Shown piece by piece: positions 25,527 to 34,373 of a DNA stretch of 64,000 nt (the first letter of the stretch is position 1; the number at the start of each line of letters is the position of its first letter). The DNA is from an uncultured Myxococcales bacterium (GTDB lineage: Bacteria > Myxococcota_A > UBA9042 > DTJE01). A program made the position numbers and the translations under genes. The DNA lies in assembly GCA_937975765.1 (NCBI GenBank), contig CALJUR010000092.1, positions 8,309 through 72,308 of the forward strand, read 5' to 3'. The notes under the pieces are model-generated. The model saw nothing but the letters and a program-made list of their open reading frames with translations, did not search any database and had not been told where the DNA came from.

Positions 25527-25623
25527 AGGATTTCCTGGCATCCAGCCGCATTGCGGGAAATGGTGGGCCGCTGGCCCCCTGATCCCCGATGACCCGGGCA
25601 TCCCGGCCCTGCCATTGCAGCCG

Positions 25624-26016
25624 TTACACCCGACGGAGCCTCAGCCCCTCGATGCGCTGGAAGTGGGCGTCCAGCGAGAACAGTTCGAACCCGTGACGAA
25701 GGCATACCTGTGCGACCAGCAGGTCGGTCATCGGCAAGGTGACCCCGCTCCTTCGCAACGATGCACCCAGGTCGCCCGCCCGTTCCCAGTCCGTCGAATC
25801 CACCGGGACGTTGGGCACCGCGTTGAACAGGTCCAGGACCTTGCGGCGCTCGCGGTCGCGCAGTCCCACGCGAAGCTCGGCACCCACGACATCGCAGCGA
25901 ACGACCCGATCCTCACGCAACAGGTCACCGACTGCTTCGACGACCGACGCCGTTCTTCCCCGCAAGGCATCGACCCAGGCCGAAGTATCCAGTAGTACCT
26001 TCGGTCTATCGCTCAT
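25624..26016 (-). CDS. vapC: VapC-type PIN-domain toxin
   Basis: 130 aa PIN domain with the acidic metal-binding residues Asp10 (LLDTSAWVDAL), Glu47 (VGAELRVGL), Asp98 (PMTDLLVAQ) and Asp116 (SLDAHF). VapC toxins are Mg-dependent ribonucleases, often cutting initiator tRNA or rRNA. ATG 26016 lies within the end of vapB (11-nt overlap), the usual order antitoxin then toxin. Next to a tRNA gene. Confidence 0.92.
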   Translation of the reverse strand: MSDRPKVLLDTSAWVDALRGRTASVVEAVGDLLREDRVVRCDVVGAELRVGLRDRERRKVLDLFNAVPNVPVDSTDWERAGDLGASLRRSGVTLPMTDLLVAQVCLRHGFELFSLDAHFQRIEGLRLRRV

Positions 26017-26251
26017 CGGGATGCTCCTCGTCGAACACCCGGTTCTCCTTCGCAGCCTCCGCCGCACGGAGGGACGAGACGGCCTCGCTGTCGACGTCCA
26101 CCTTGCCAAGCAGCGAGGCCAGGCGTCGCAACTTCTCGCGACGGATCTGTTCGTCCACGGCCCGCGCAACGGCGGCAGTCTTGGTCCTGGCGCCCGTGAG
26201 GCGCATCAGGGCATCCACCTTCGCCTCGTCCAGAACCACGTTCGTCCGCAT
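26006..26251 (-). CDS. vapB: VapB-type antitoxin
   Basis: 81 aa beginning MRTNVVLDEAKVDALMRLTG, the typical ribbon-helix-helix start of this VapB class, followed by a helical toxin-binding tail. ATG 26251 has GAGG five bases upstream. The earlier in-frame ATG at 26296 lies inside the promoter/operator and is rejected. It forms a complex with VapC and should repress the operon through the TTGTAC-N9-GTACAA palindrome. Confidence 0.9.
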   Translation of the reverse strand: MRTNVVLDEAKVDALMRLTGARTKTAAVARAVDEQIRREKLRRLASLLGKVDVDSEAVSSLRAAEAAKENRVFDEEHPDER

Positions 26252-26280
26252 CGCCGCCTCGTGCACAATATCCAACCTGT

Positions 26281-26309
26281 ATTTTGTACGGTTCATGTGT
26301 ACAAATCAA
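26281..26309 (-). promoter_or_regulatory. vapBC promoter with palindromic operator
   Basis: Minus strand TTGATT (26304-26309), 17-nt spacer, CAAAAT (26281-26286). A perfect inverted repeat TTGTAC-N9-GTACAA (26284-26304) occupies the spacer and -10, the expected VapB binding site. Confidence 0.65.
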
Positions 26310-26454
26310 GACAAGGAAGTCCAACGAACGTCGCAACACGCAGCGGCTGATGGAGGCCACCCGGACCCCGGCCAACAGGGCGCCGGACCACGTGGTCGCA
26401 ACTGATTCGAGGCATGCGAGCCATCGGGAAACGGTGGAGGGGGAGTTCCTGAAG

Positions 26455-26526
26455 TGGGCGATACTGGATTTGAACCAGTGACTTCCACCGTGTGAAGGTG
26501 GCACTCTCCCGCTGAGTTAATCGCCC
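26455..26526 (-). tRNA. tRNA-Val (anticodon CAC)
   Basis: The minus strand folds as a full cloverleaf: acceptor GGGCGAT/ATCGCCC, D arm ACTC...GAGT, anticodon stem CCACC/GGTGG with loop TTCACAC (anticodon CAC), T arm ACTGG-TTCAAAT-CCAGT, discriminator A. The 3' CCA is not encoded (CTTC follows). The 150 bp between it and the vapBC promoter show no gene. Confidence 0.95.
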
Positions 26527-26545
26527 GGGAGCCAAAGCAGGGGCG

Positions 26546-26573
26546 ATTCTAGCAGGGGACGAGGTGGTGTCAA
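26546..26573 (-). promoter_or_regulatory. Promoter of the tRNA-Val gene
   Basis: Minus strand TTGACA (26568-26573), 16-nt spacer, TAGAAT (26546-26551), about 20 nt before the mature 5' end. This is the closest consensus match in the window. Confidence 0.75.
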
Positions 26574-26648
26574 GCCGAAGGTGGCGAGCCTTGTCGCCGC
26601 AAGGCGGTTTCATGCCTTCCCGGCGGCGGGCGGCGAGGGGGGGGGCAA

Positions 26649-28055
26649 CTACGGACCGGGCAGCCGGTCGTTGATGCAGCGGGCCGAGAAGATCCAGCCG
26701 TACGTCGGGTCCGGGATGTCGGCCGGGGCCTCGTGCAGGTGCCCGGACGCGAAGTGGACCGCCTTCACCGCGATCAGGAACCCCGGGTCCGGCGTGGACG
26801 ACCACTCGTAGGACTCCCGGCCCTCGAAGATCTGGAACACCGGCTGGATGCCGGAGGTCGGCTCGTCCGGCCAGGCGATGATCGTGGCCAGTTCCTTGAT
26901 GGTCGGCAGGCGCCATCCGCGCCCGCGCCCCAGGCAGTGCGCCAGCGCCTGCGGCCACGTGACGTCCCGGGCCCGCGGGACCCGGTCCCACGCCCGGCCG
27001 GTGACGCGGTCCCAGACGACGTCCCCGATCGTCCAGAAGCGTTCGCCCGGGCTCGCGACCGGCCCCTCGCCACGGACGCACCGCACCGACCTGGAATCGC
27101 GCGGCCGGCATCCCTCCAGGTCGCCCATGGAGGTCATCACGCAGGCTCCCCAGTCCCCCGCCATCGCATCCGTCCAGATCCAGCCGCGATTCGGGCAGGT
27201 TTCCCCCAGCAGGGGGTGCTGCAGGCAGTCGCCCGGGGCATAGCGCAGGATCCCGACGACCTCCAGGGGCCGGGGCATGCGCCACCCCTCGCCGGGCAGG
27301 CCGCCCTGGTTCAGGCCGCACCAGTCGACGGCGGCCTCGTAGGACATCGGCCCGGCCACGTCGCGCGCCCAGACCAGGCCGCTGCGCAGGTCGCGAACCG
27401 TTCCGTCGCCGAGATCCTCGTAGGCGACGTCGTCCTGGAACCAGTGCCCGTCCTGCGGGTACAGCCGGTCGCCGGGACGGATCGTGTCGCAGTCGACCAG
27501 GTCCACCAGGTCCGTGCACAGCAGCGCGCCGGTCGGCATGGGCCGGCAGTGGCAGCCGTCGAATGCCTGGAGGCCGGAGGGGCACGGGCCGGACAGGCAC
27601 AGGGTGGTGCACTCGCCGTCGCGGCAGGCCCGTTCCACGCCGCAGGGCGTGCCTTCCGGCTGTCCGGCGCAGGACTCGACGTACGCGATCTCCTCGATGG
27701 CGTCCGGGAAGGGGACCAGTTCGACGGCCGCGTCCCGGCCCGGGTCTGCATCGTCGGCCGTCCCGTCGGGCGTTCCCGGGTCGTCCCCGCCCTGTGCGTC
27801 CCCGGCCGCGTCGGCGGGTTCGTTCCCGTCGCCGTGAAGCGCGTCCCCCGCGAGGTCGATCGGGGGCGTCCCGTCGGGATCCGTTTCCGTCGCGGCGTCC
27901 CCGGCGTCGGCGGGCACGTCCGGATCCCCGGCCAGGACGTCCTGGCCGCTTCCCGGGTCGTGGGCGTCGGCGTCGCGACCCGCCGTGCAGCCTGCCGCGG
28001 CGGCCAGGGCCAGCAACAGGATCGCCTTGCACAACGTGTCGCAAGCGCGCTTCAC
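26649..28055 (-). CDS. Lipoprotein with two DUF1566-like domains
   Basis: 468 aa, GTG 28055. Lipobox AAGC at Cys23, then a ~90-residue Asp/Ala/Gly/Pro spacer, a Cys-rich patch (CGVERACRDGECTTLCLSGPC) and two consecutive DUF1566/Lcl-type domains: one around GLVWARDVAGPMSYEAAVDW...EGWRMPRPLEV, the second around RAWDRVPRARDVTWPQALAH...GWRLPTIKEL, SYEWSSTPDPG. DUF1566 domains occur in surface proteins related to adhesins and are structurally lectin-like. Probably outer-membrane surface. It is the second of two tandem lipoprotein genes. Confidence 0.82.
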   Translation of the reverse strand: MKRACDTLCKAILLLALAAAAGCTAGRDADAHDPGSGQDVLAGDPDVPADAGDAATETDPDGTPPIDLAGDALHGDGNEPADAAGDAQGGDDPGTPDGTADDADPGRDAAVELVPFPDAIEEIAYVESCAGQPEGTPCGVERACRDGECTTLCLSGPCPSGLQAFDGCHCRPMPTGALLCTDLVDLVDCDTIRPGDRLYPQDGHWFQDDVAYEDLGDGTVRDLRSGLVWARDVAGPMSYEAAVDWCGLNQGGLPGEGWRMPRPLEVVGILRYAPGDCLQHPLLGETCPNRGWIWTDAMAGDWGACVMTSMGDLEGCRPRDSRSVRCVRGEGPVASPGERFWTIGDVVWDRVTGRAWDRVPRARDVTWPQALAHCLGRGRGWRLPTIKELATIIAWPDEPTSGIQPVFQIFEGRESYEWSSTPDPGFLIAVKAVHFASGHLHEAPADIPDPTYGWIFSARCINDRLPGP

Positions 28056-28098
28056 GTCCGCCAATCCCCTCTCCCCTGCGCCGCCCGCGAGGGCCCGT

Positions 28099-28845
28099 TC
28101 AGGACCGGTCCCCCGGACACTTGTGGAACTCGGCCAGGAACCCGGAAATCGATCCGTCGGAGGCCACGGCCACGCAGGCGACCGGCAGCGTCCGTTCCGG
28201 GGTGCACCCGTCCTCGACCAGCGAGGTGCCGTCGAGGTCGTACACCTCCAGGCAGTCCATCGGCTGGCACTTGCGCCACCCGATCCCGAAGGTCGAGTGG
28301 TAGTACCGGAAGGTCCAGTCGCCCCACCGGAACTCGACCGAGTCGTTCTGGTGGTTGCCGCCGCCATCGTAGGCCGCCCACGGGACCTCCCGCAGGAACC
28401 CGTCCAGCAGCATCCAGGCACCGTCGGTGCGGTACGTGCAGCCCATCATGCCGGTGCAGTCCAGCGGCGTGGCCTGGACGTAAAAGAGGCCGTCGTATCC
28501 CCCGTACCCCTCGCCGGTCACGAAGGTGCACACGTGGTCCTGCTGGGGCACCAGGATCGTCTCCTCGACGCCCCCGGCCCCGGTGGAAGGGACCGGCACG
28601 ACGACGGGAATGCGGACGGGAAGACCGAAGGGATTGGGGGGGGCATCAGGGTCGGGCACGTCCGGCGAGGTCTCGGCCGGGAAGTCCGCGACGGAATCGT
28701 CCGCCTCCAGGGCCTGGCCGTCCACCGCGACATCCGCCGGGAGTTCCGGCTGCGCGTCCGGCAGCCGATCCCCGCCGGGCGAGGAGGCACCGCACGCGAC
28801 CAGCGCGACGGCCATCCCTGCGGCCAGCAGCAGTTCGCTGATCAT
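28099..28845 (-). CDS. Secreted lipoprotein of unknown function
   Basis: 248 aa from ATG 28845 with GAGGGGG upstream. Signal peptide MISELLLAAGMAVALVAC with lipobox Cys18, Asp/Pro/Ala spacer (~20-65), then a beta-rich domain with eight Cys (CTFVTGEGYGGYDGLFYV, CTYRTDGAWML, CVAVASDGSISGFLAEFHKC). No family recognised. It is 43 bp upstream of the DUF1566 lipoprotein in the same direction, so they may share a transcript and function at the cell surface. Confidence 0.78.
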   Translation of the reverse strand: MISELLLAAGMAVALVACGASSPGGDRLPDAQPELPADVAVDGQALEADDSVADFPAETSPDVPDPDAPPNPFGLPVRIPVVVPVPSTGAGGVEETILVPQQDHVCTFVTGEGYGGYDGLFYVQATPLDCTGMMGCTYRTDGAWMLLDGFLREVPWAAYDGGGNHQNDSVEFRWGDWTFRYYHSTFGIGWRKCQPMDCLEVYDLDGTSLVEDGCTPERTLPVACVAVASDGSISGFLAEFHKCPGDRS

Positions 28846-28923
28846 GGACCCCCTCGCCCGGGCAGGCCGGGCCGACCGAGAAGCCTTGTTCCCCGACGCG
28901 ACAGGATCCCTGGATCGCTTGAA

Positions 28924-28932
28924 TTTATACCA
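28924..28932 (-). promoter_or_regulatory. Extended -10 promoter of the lipoprotein pair
   Basis: TGGTATAAA on the minus strand: an extended -10 (TG-n-TATAAA) in an otherwise GC-rich stretch, with no clear -35. Confidence 0.5.
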
Positions 28933-28993
28933 CACGGGCGCGCCTTTCCGGATCCGGGGAACCACGGGTGCCACGCGGGATGCGGGATCGGGC

Positions 28994-30403
28994 TCAGGCA
29001 CCGGCAGCGAGGATCATCCTCCGCAGGGCCAGGAAACCGTAGAAGAACAGGTGGCGCCGCCGCGGGTGCCGGCCGAGGATGCGGGCCAGCCGGCGGGGAG
29101 ACCCGTAGAACTGCCGGTAGGCTTCGCGCTGCAGCAGGAAAAGCTGCCGATCCGTCATCGCCGAGACGTTGCAGCGCCCGTTGAAGTACTCCAGTTGCTG
29201 GGGCCCGGCGTGGATGCCACGGCTGTGCATCACGTCCAGGGAGGCCTCGTACAGGGCCGTGCCCTCGAAGGGCGTCACCCGGAAGAACTGGGCCTGGTGC
29301 ACCGGGCTGGCCAGGGCGAAGTCGACCGTCGCCCGTGCCTCCTCCAGCGTCTCGGTCGGGAAACCCAGCATGAAATAGCCGGTGACGTACATGCCGGCGT
29401 CCGCCAGCAGCCCGGCGTTTTGGCGGACCTTGTCCAGGTCCAGGTTCTTGCGGACCAGGCGCTGAAGTCGCGGGGAGGCGCTTTCCACCGCGATGGCCAG
29501 GTACTGCGTGCCGGCGCGGGCCAGCAACCGGACCAGGTCGGCATCCAGCAGGTCGGTCCGGAGGCCGTTGGGGAACTGCAGCCGGATGCCGCGGCCGCGC
29601 GAGGCAACCTCTTCCAGGATCGCGGCGGCGCGGTCGCGGTCCAGGTTGAAGACGTCGTCCACCACCTCGAAATCCCGGATGCGGAACCTCTGCCAGGCCT
29701 CGTCCATCTCGGCCAGCACCGACGCGGCCGAGCGGGCCCGGAAGACCTTGCCGTGGACCTGGTGGCAGTAGCTGCACCGGAAGGGGCAGCCGCGGGACGT
29801 CACGATGGGCAGGTAGCGGCGGAAGCCGACGTTCGCCATGGAAGGACGATGCCGGTACAGGTCGAGGTCCAGCAGGTCCCAGGCGGGCAGCGGCAGCGCG
29901 TCGAGGTCGCCGATCGGGTCGCGCGGCGGCGCCAGGACCATCCCCTGCGAACCATCCCGCCAGGCGGTGCCCGGGACGTCGCGACCGTCCCGGCCGGCGT
30001 CCCATGCGCGCAGGAGTTCGGGAAGGGTCCGCTCGCCCTCGCCGATGACGACGCCGTCCACGCCCGGCAGGTCGGCGCAACGGTGCGGGTAGGCGGAGGG
30101 GTGTGGCCCGCCGACGACGATCCGGGCGTCCGGGACCGACTGGCGGGTCGCACGGACCATCGTCGCCAGGGCACCCGCCTCGAACGTGATGGCACCGAAG
30201 CCCACGATGTCCGGCCGGAAGGACGCCAGGACCTCGCGGTAGCGCGGGCAGGCCGGCATCGTGTCGCGGGCGGCGTCGAACAGCCGGACGGCGTGGCCTT
30301 CCTGGCGCAGCACCGCGCCCAGGTACAGCAGCCCCATGGGCGGCACCATCGCCTGCTGGTCGGCCGTCAGGAACCGGGGCTTGACCAGCAGGATGCGCGC
30401 CAT
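28994..30403 (-). CDS. Cobalamin-binding radical SAM protein (paralogue A1)
   Basis: 469 aa. N-terminal B12 domain (MARILLVKPRFL, PPMGLLYLGAVLRQEGH, IVVGGPHPSAY, GVVIGEGERTLPEL), linker DLDALPLPAWDLLD, then the radical SAM barrel with SRGCPFRCSYC (Cys206, 210, 213) and a ~90-residue helical C-terminus. It is a close paralogue of the protein at 34482: same length, same CHQVHGK segment after the cluster motif, same LQREAYR(Q/R)FY tail. Class B enzymes typically methylate sp2/sp3 carbon or phosphinate centres. It is leaderless: the -10 ends eight bases before ATG 30403 and there is no Shine-Dalgarno. Substrate unknown. Confidence 0.92.
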   Translation of the reverse strand: MARILLVKPRFLTADQQAMVPPMGLLYLGAVLRQEGHAVRLFDAARDTMPACPRYREVLASFRPDIVGFGAITFEAGALATMVRATRQSVPDARIVVGGPHPSAYPHRCADLPGVDGVVIGEGERTLPELLRAWDAGRDGRDVPGTAWRDGSQGMVLAPPRDPIGDLDALPLPAWDLLDLDLYRHRPSMANVGFRRYLPIVTSRGCPFRCSYCHQVHGKVFRARSAASVLAEMDEAWQRFRIRDFEVVDDVFNLDRDRAAAILEEVASRGRGIRLQFPNGLRTDLLDADLVRLLARAGTQYLAIAVESASPRLQRLVRKNLDLDKVRQNAGLLADAGMYVTGYFMLGFPTETLEEARATVDFALASPVHQAQFFRVTPFEGTALYEASLDVMHSRGIHAGPQQLEYFNGRCNVSAMTDRQLFLLQREAYRQFYGSPRRLARILGRHPRRRHLFFYGFLALRRMILAAGA

Positions 30404-30411
30404 GGCGGAAC

Positions 30412-30440
30412 ACGCTACGCGATGGGTGGGAAGGCGTCAA
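30412..30440 (-). promoter_or_regulatory. Promoter of the radical SAM gene at 28994
   Basis: Minus strand TTGACG (30435-30440), 17-nt spacer, TAGCGT (30412-30417). The -35 contains the TGA stop codon of the upstream gene. Confidence 0.65.
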
Positions 30441-32119
30441 GGATACGCGAGGTCTTCCCCCTCGTCCGGGAGCCAGTGCCGCACCCAGATCGGGTACGAC
30501 CACATGACCCAGCCGTGCTCCACGCCGGTGAAGCAGTGGGCCAGGAACCCGCCGTCCCAGTCCACCGGGGGGACCAGCCCGCAGACCCGCGTCTCCAGGC
30601 GGGTCCCGTCGGGGTCGGGAGGCGCGTCCCGCGTGCGCACCAGGAAGGGCTGGACGCCCAGGTCCCGGAAGCGCGCCAGCAGGCTCGGCAGCACGTCCAG
30701 CACCTCGGCCTTGAAGGACTCGTCGTGGGCGGGGCACTGGGCGTCCAGGCGCTCGGGCGCCGCCAGGAACAGGGACGTCCCGCCGCGCTGCCGCACGCCT
30801 TCCACCAGTCGCAGCACCTCGTCCTCGTCCAGCCGGACGTCGGTCGAGAACAGCATGTTGACGACCAGGAACAGCGACGGCACGGGGCCGACCCCCGCGC
30901 GGAACAGGCCCAGACGGTCGGCCAGCACGCCGACGTTGCCGGGCAGCCACACCCGCTGGTCCGGGGGCCGCAACTGGGGCGGGCGCACCAGCAGGCAGAC
31001 CTCGTCCACCTCGCGGGCACGGCACGTCTCGACGAACTCCTCGGGTGAGGCCAGCCCCATGCCGCCCCAGAGCACCCGGATCCGGTCGACGTTCCGGGCG
31101 CGCAGCCCCCCCAGCAGCAGGTCCAGACCCCTGGCCCCCAGCAGGTCGGTGCTGCTGAGGATCACGTCGCGACCGGCCACCGGGACCGGGTCGCGGTCGA
31201 TGTCGTGCAGGATCCGTGCTGCCGCGGCCTCCTCGGGCACGTGCTCGATGCGCAGCCCGGGGCAGTTCAGGGGGCAGTCGTCGCAGCGCTCGTCGCGGTG
31301 GAACTGGCCCGAGACCCAGCGCTTGGTGCCCGGCCCCAGATCCTCCTCGTATGACCGGAAGGTGCGCAGCGAGTATTCCTGGACCTCGATGGCCTGGCCC
31401 AGCCCTTCCAGCAGGCACGGCGGGATGTTGTACGGCTTGACGCGCCCCCGGTGCGGCAGCGGCTCGTGCAGCGCCTTCTCGAGGCCGCGGACGATCGCCT
31501 CGCGCCGCAGCAGGAAGCGGCTGCCGAAGCCCAGCGTCTCGCGGGACAGGATGAACGGCTGCACGACGTGCAGCGTGGCGCCCAACTGGCCCGCCAGCAC
31601 CAGCGTCTCGCGCAGGCGGTCGAGGTTCTGGGGGACCAGGATCGTGATCGAGGTGATGTCGAACCGGCCGCCGCGCTCGGCCGCGAAGCGCCGCAGGTTG
31701 GCCAGGCCGGCCACCGCCTGCCGGAACGACCCGGGCACGCCGGTCAACTCGTCGTGGACGTCCTCGGTCGGGCCGTGCAGGGACACGCTGACGCCGGTCA
31801 GGCCGGCCTGGATCATGCGCTGGGTGAATTCCGGGTACACGAACATGCGGCCGTTGGTCGTGACGCTGACCCGCTCGAAGCCCAGCGACCGGGCATAGCG
31901 CACCAGTTCGGGCAGGTCCTTGCGGATCGACGGCTCGCCGCCCGAGAACGCGATCTGGTCGTAGCCGTGCTGGAACGCCTGGGCGACCTTGCGCTTCAGT
32001 TCCTCGGTGCCGGGGTCGCCGCGCGCGGGCCCGGCACCCCGCATGGGCGGCTGGGGACAGAAGGCGCAGCGGTTGTTGCAGGCTACGCCCGTCTCGATGG
32101 TGACCAGCTGGCCCGGCAT
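30437..32119 (-). CDS. Radical SAM protein with auxiliary-cluster-like Cys motif and degenerate second half
   Basis: 560 aa from ATG 32119, chosen over upstream TTG because GGAGG precedes it. No B12 domain: the barrel starts at once with CNNRCAFC (Cys14, 18, 21), SGGEPSIRKDL, TTNGRMFVYPE and SVSLHGPTEDVHDELTG. A SPASM/twitch-like motif C279-x2-C282-x3-C286 follows, suggesting an additional Fe-S cluster, and then ~270 residues resembling a barrel half without cluster cysteines (VDRIRVLWGGMGLASPEE). The N-terminal half is similar to the C-terminal domain of the protein at 47654. SPASM-type enzymes often modify peptides or transfer electrons during dehydrogenation. Confidence 0.85.
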   Translation of the reverse strand: MPGQLVTIETGVACNNRCAFCPQPPMRGAGPARGDPGTEELKRKVAQAFQHGYDQIAFSGGEPSIRKDLPELVRYARSLGFERVSVTTNGRMFVYPEFTQRMIQAGLTGVSVSLHGPTEDVHDELTGVPGSFRQAVAGLANLRRFAAERGGRFDITSITILVPQNLDRLRETLVLAGQLGATLHVVQPFILSRETLGFGSRFLLRREAIVRGLEKALHEPLPHRGRVKPYNIPPCLLEGLGQAIEVQEYSLRTFRSYEEDLGPGTKRWVSGQFHRDERCDDCPLNCPGLRIEHVPEEAAAARILHDIDRDPVPVAGRDVILSSTDLLGARGLDLLLGGLRARNVDRIRVLWGGMGLASPEEFVETCRAREVDEVCLLVRPPQLRPPDQRVWLPGNVGVLADRLGLFRAGVGPVPSLFLVVNMLFSTDVRLDEDEVLRLVEGVRQRGGTSLFLAAPERLDAQCPAHDESFKAEVLDVLPSLLARFRDLGVQPFLVRTRDAPPDPDGTRLETRVCGLVPPVDWDGGFLAHCFTGVEHGWVMWSYPIWVRHWLPDEGEDLAYP

Positions 32120-32153
32120 CCTTCCTCCGGCAGGCAGGACCGTTCCGCGAGGA

Positions 32154-32182
32154 ATGATACGGGGGACGGGCCCCGGGAGCAA
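32154..32182 (-). promoter_or_regulatory. Promoter of the radical SAM gene at 30437
   Basis: Minus strand TTGCTC (32177-32182), 17-nt spacer, TATCAT (32154-32159). Confidence 0.55.
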
Positions 32183-32191
32183 CGTCGGTCG

Positions 32192-34345
32192 TCAGGGGCC
32201 CAGCACCTTGTAGAACCCGATCTTCATCTCGTCCTTCGCGGCCAGGCACCAGGGGAAGTCCATCTCCTGGTCCTCCTGCACCGCGCGGTCGACCGGCAGG
32301 CGACGGACGGGGACGGTACGCTCGACCAGCGGCTGCAGGCGGTATCCGTCCAGCATCGCCCGGCACGCCGGGTGCATCTCGCGGGGGGCGTCGCAGGAGC
32401 GCAGGTAGCAGCGCGTCCCCAGCAGGAAGTAGGCGGGGCGACCCGGGAAGGGGGCCTTGCGGAACGCGTCCGGACCGACCGTCACGTCCTGCCGCGCGGG
32501 CGGGTGGAAGAGGTAGTCCGGCGAGTACAGGTGCAGGCGTTCCCGGGGCTCGTCCTGGTAGCCGCGGCGAACCAGCACCACGGGGTCGGACGGCAGCATC
32601 GCGCGCGCCTCGACCCACAGGTCCTCCTCGTCGGCGGCGCTGGTGCGGGCCCACAAGGCCGGGATCGTCAGCACCATCGTCGAGGCGAGGGCCGTTGCCT
32701 CGGCCAGGGCCAGCACGATGGCGGTGAAGCGCGGCAGGAAGCGGGACTGGAGGCGGAGGAGGCCCTCGGCGCCGAGGCCTGCGGCCAGCGCCACGAACCC
32801 GACCGCCGGGACCTGCACGCGCGACACCGACACGTAGGGGAGATCCACCAGGGAGGCCGCCGTCCACGCCACGGCCAGCAGCAGCAGGGCCGCCGCGACG
32901 GTGCGGCGGCGGGACAGCAGCAGGCCCAGGAAGGCCAGCAGGGTCACGGCCGACGGGAAGAAGTGCGGCCACAGGGCCAGGCTGCGGCCGGCGAGGTCCC
33001 GGGACAGCAGGCCGGCGTAGCCCGCGGTGTCGAACAGCGAGCCCAGGTTGCCCAGGGCGCGCTCGATGTCCATCCAGACCTTCAGGTGGACCAGGCGAAG
33101 GGCCAGCAGGACCGCGACGGCGGCCAGGACGGGCGCCACCACGGCGATGCGCGACCGCCCGGAGGACGGCCCCAGGAAGCCCAGCAGCACGAAGGCCAGC
33201 GGCACCAGCGCCAGCGACTCGGGACGCGAGTACATCGCCAGCACGGCCAGCAGCGCCGCGCCCAGCAGGTCCAGGGTCGCCCGGCCCTGCCGCCACCGCA
33301 GGAACAGGCCCAGGGCGCAGACCGTCCACAGCGTGGTCGGGACCAGCAGCGACTCGGTGGTGGCGTCATGCACGAAGACGGGGGAAAGAGCCAGCAGCAC
33401 GGTCGCGGACGCCACGCCGCCGGCGCCCGCGCCCAGGGAGGCCAGCAGCGCGCCGCCGGCCAGGGGCAGCAGGCCTCCCAGCACCGCGTTCAGGTACGTC
33501 ATCGCGACATGGGAGGTGCCGGTGGCCTGGAACAGCAGGTGGTACAGGGCCAGCGCACCGGGGCCGTACTTCGGGATGTCGCGCAGCGTCGCCGCGTCGT
33601 AGGCCAGCAGGTAGCCCATGTAGTGCATGGCCAGCAGGTGGGGCGCCAGCAGGCGGGCCAGCAGCCCCGCGAGGACGACGGCACCGACCGCGAAGGGCAG
33701 AAACCGGGCGGGAATGCCGGCGCCGGCCGGGGGAGCCAGGGCGCTTCGCAGTTCGCCCGCGATCCAGCGGCCGATCGCGGGCAGCAGCAGCAGGAAGGCG
33801 GCGACCAGCACGAGCCCCAGCCAGTGCATCGTCGCGTCCGCGAACGCGTACAGGCCGGGGTCCGGCATGGGGTCCGGCCGCATCTGCGGCCACGGCTCGG
33901 AGGCCAGGGCGCCGGCCACGGTGGGCGGGGGCGGGTCCGACCGGCCGGCGATGCGCAGGCCGCCCGGGTCGTTCGCGTCGATCGTCGCGGCCACGGACGC
34001 CAGGAGGGCGTCGAAGGGAGGCGCGGGACGGCCGCCGACGGTGGGCCCCTTGAAGTCCACGTTGAACGAGGCGGTGCGGGCCGCGGCCGGCCGGGCATCG
34101 TCGCGGGCCGTCAGGAGCACCTCCACGGGCGGGGCGGCCGGGTCGTCCCCGGCGTCGAACAGCAGGTGGATGGCCGAATCGACCCCGGTCCCGCGCAGGC
34201 GATGCCCGTCGATGGCGGCCGGGACGGTCCCGTCGGGGGACTTCAGCAGGCGCGCGGGCAGGTCGTCGGCGGCGAGGGCCGGCCGGGAGGCGGCGAGGAC
34301 GGCCATCACCGGCAGCATCGCGATGGTTCGGCAGGCGGAAGACAC
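32192..34345 (-). CDS. Polytopic membrane protein, GT-C glycosyltransferase-like
   Basis: 717 aa. The GTG at 34345 is preceded by CAGGAGG and gives a cleavable signal peptide (ending PALA-ADD). An extracytoplasmic domain (~30-170) follows, then 10-12 membrane helices (LGLVLVAAFLLLLPAIGRWI, YLNAVLGGLLPLAGGALLAS and others) and a ~130-residue soluble C-terminal domain. Helix pattern, a loop with YDAATLRDIPKYGPG, and the C-terminal soluble part resemble GT-C/PMT-type glycosyltransferases that use polyprenyl-phosphate sugars, but I see no unambiguous catalytic DD/DE motif. Divergent promoters connect it to the radical SAM gene at 34482; it is one of three such membrane proteins in the island. Confidence 0.75.
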   Translation of the reverse strand: MSSACRTIAMLPVMAVLAASRPALAADDLPARLLKSPDGTVPAAIDGHRLRGTGVDSAIHLLFDAGDDPAAPPVEVLLTARDDARPAAARTASFNVDFKGPTVGGRPAPPFDALLASVAATIDANDPGGLRIAGRSDPPPPTVAGALASEPWPQMRPDPMPDPGLYAFADATMHWLGLVLVAAFLLLLPAIGRWIAGELRSALAPPAGAGIPARFLPFAVGAVVLAGLLARLLAPHLLAMHYMGYLLAYDAATLRDIPKYGPGALALYHLLFQATGTSHVAMTYLNAVLGGLLPLAGGALLASLGAGAGGVASATVLLALSPVFVHDATTESLLVPTTLWTVCALGLFLRWRQGRATLDLLGAALLAVLAMYSRPESLALVPLAFVLLGFLGPSSGRSRIAVVAPVLAAVAVLLALRLVHLKVWMDIERALGNLGSLFDTAGYAGLLSRDLAGRSLALWPHFFPSAVTLLAFLGLLLSRRRTVAAALLLLAVAWTAASLVDLPYVSVSRVQVPAVGFVALAAGLGAEGLLRLQSRFLPRFTAIVLALAEATALASTMVLTIPALWARTSAADEEDLWVEARAMLPSDPVVLVRRGYQDEPRERLHLYSPDYLFHPPARQDVTVGPDAFRKAPFPGRPAYFLLGTRCYLRSCDAPREMHPACRAMLDGYRLQPLVERTVPVRRLPVDRAVQEDQEMDFPWCLAAKDEMKIGFYKVLGP

Positions 34346-34373
34346 CGTCGCCTCCTGGACCGGGCTGGCCGAC

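Noticed and set aside
28846..28993. Cobalamin riboswitch controlling the B12 radical SAM genes
   Set aside because: I looked in the leaders of the radical SAM genes for the conserved B12-box (GCCACTG-like) and saw none; most leaders are too short to hold a riboswitch.
28842..33329. A 1495-codon minus-strand frame over the radical SAM and membrane genes
   Set aside because: Low-complexity Arg/Gly/Pro/Ala translation typical of off-frame reading in GC-rich DNA; the true genes (28994, 30437, 32192) have domains and Shine-Dalgarno sites.
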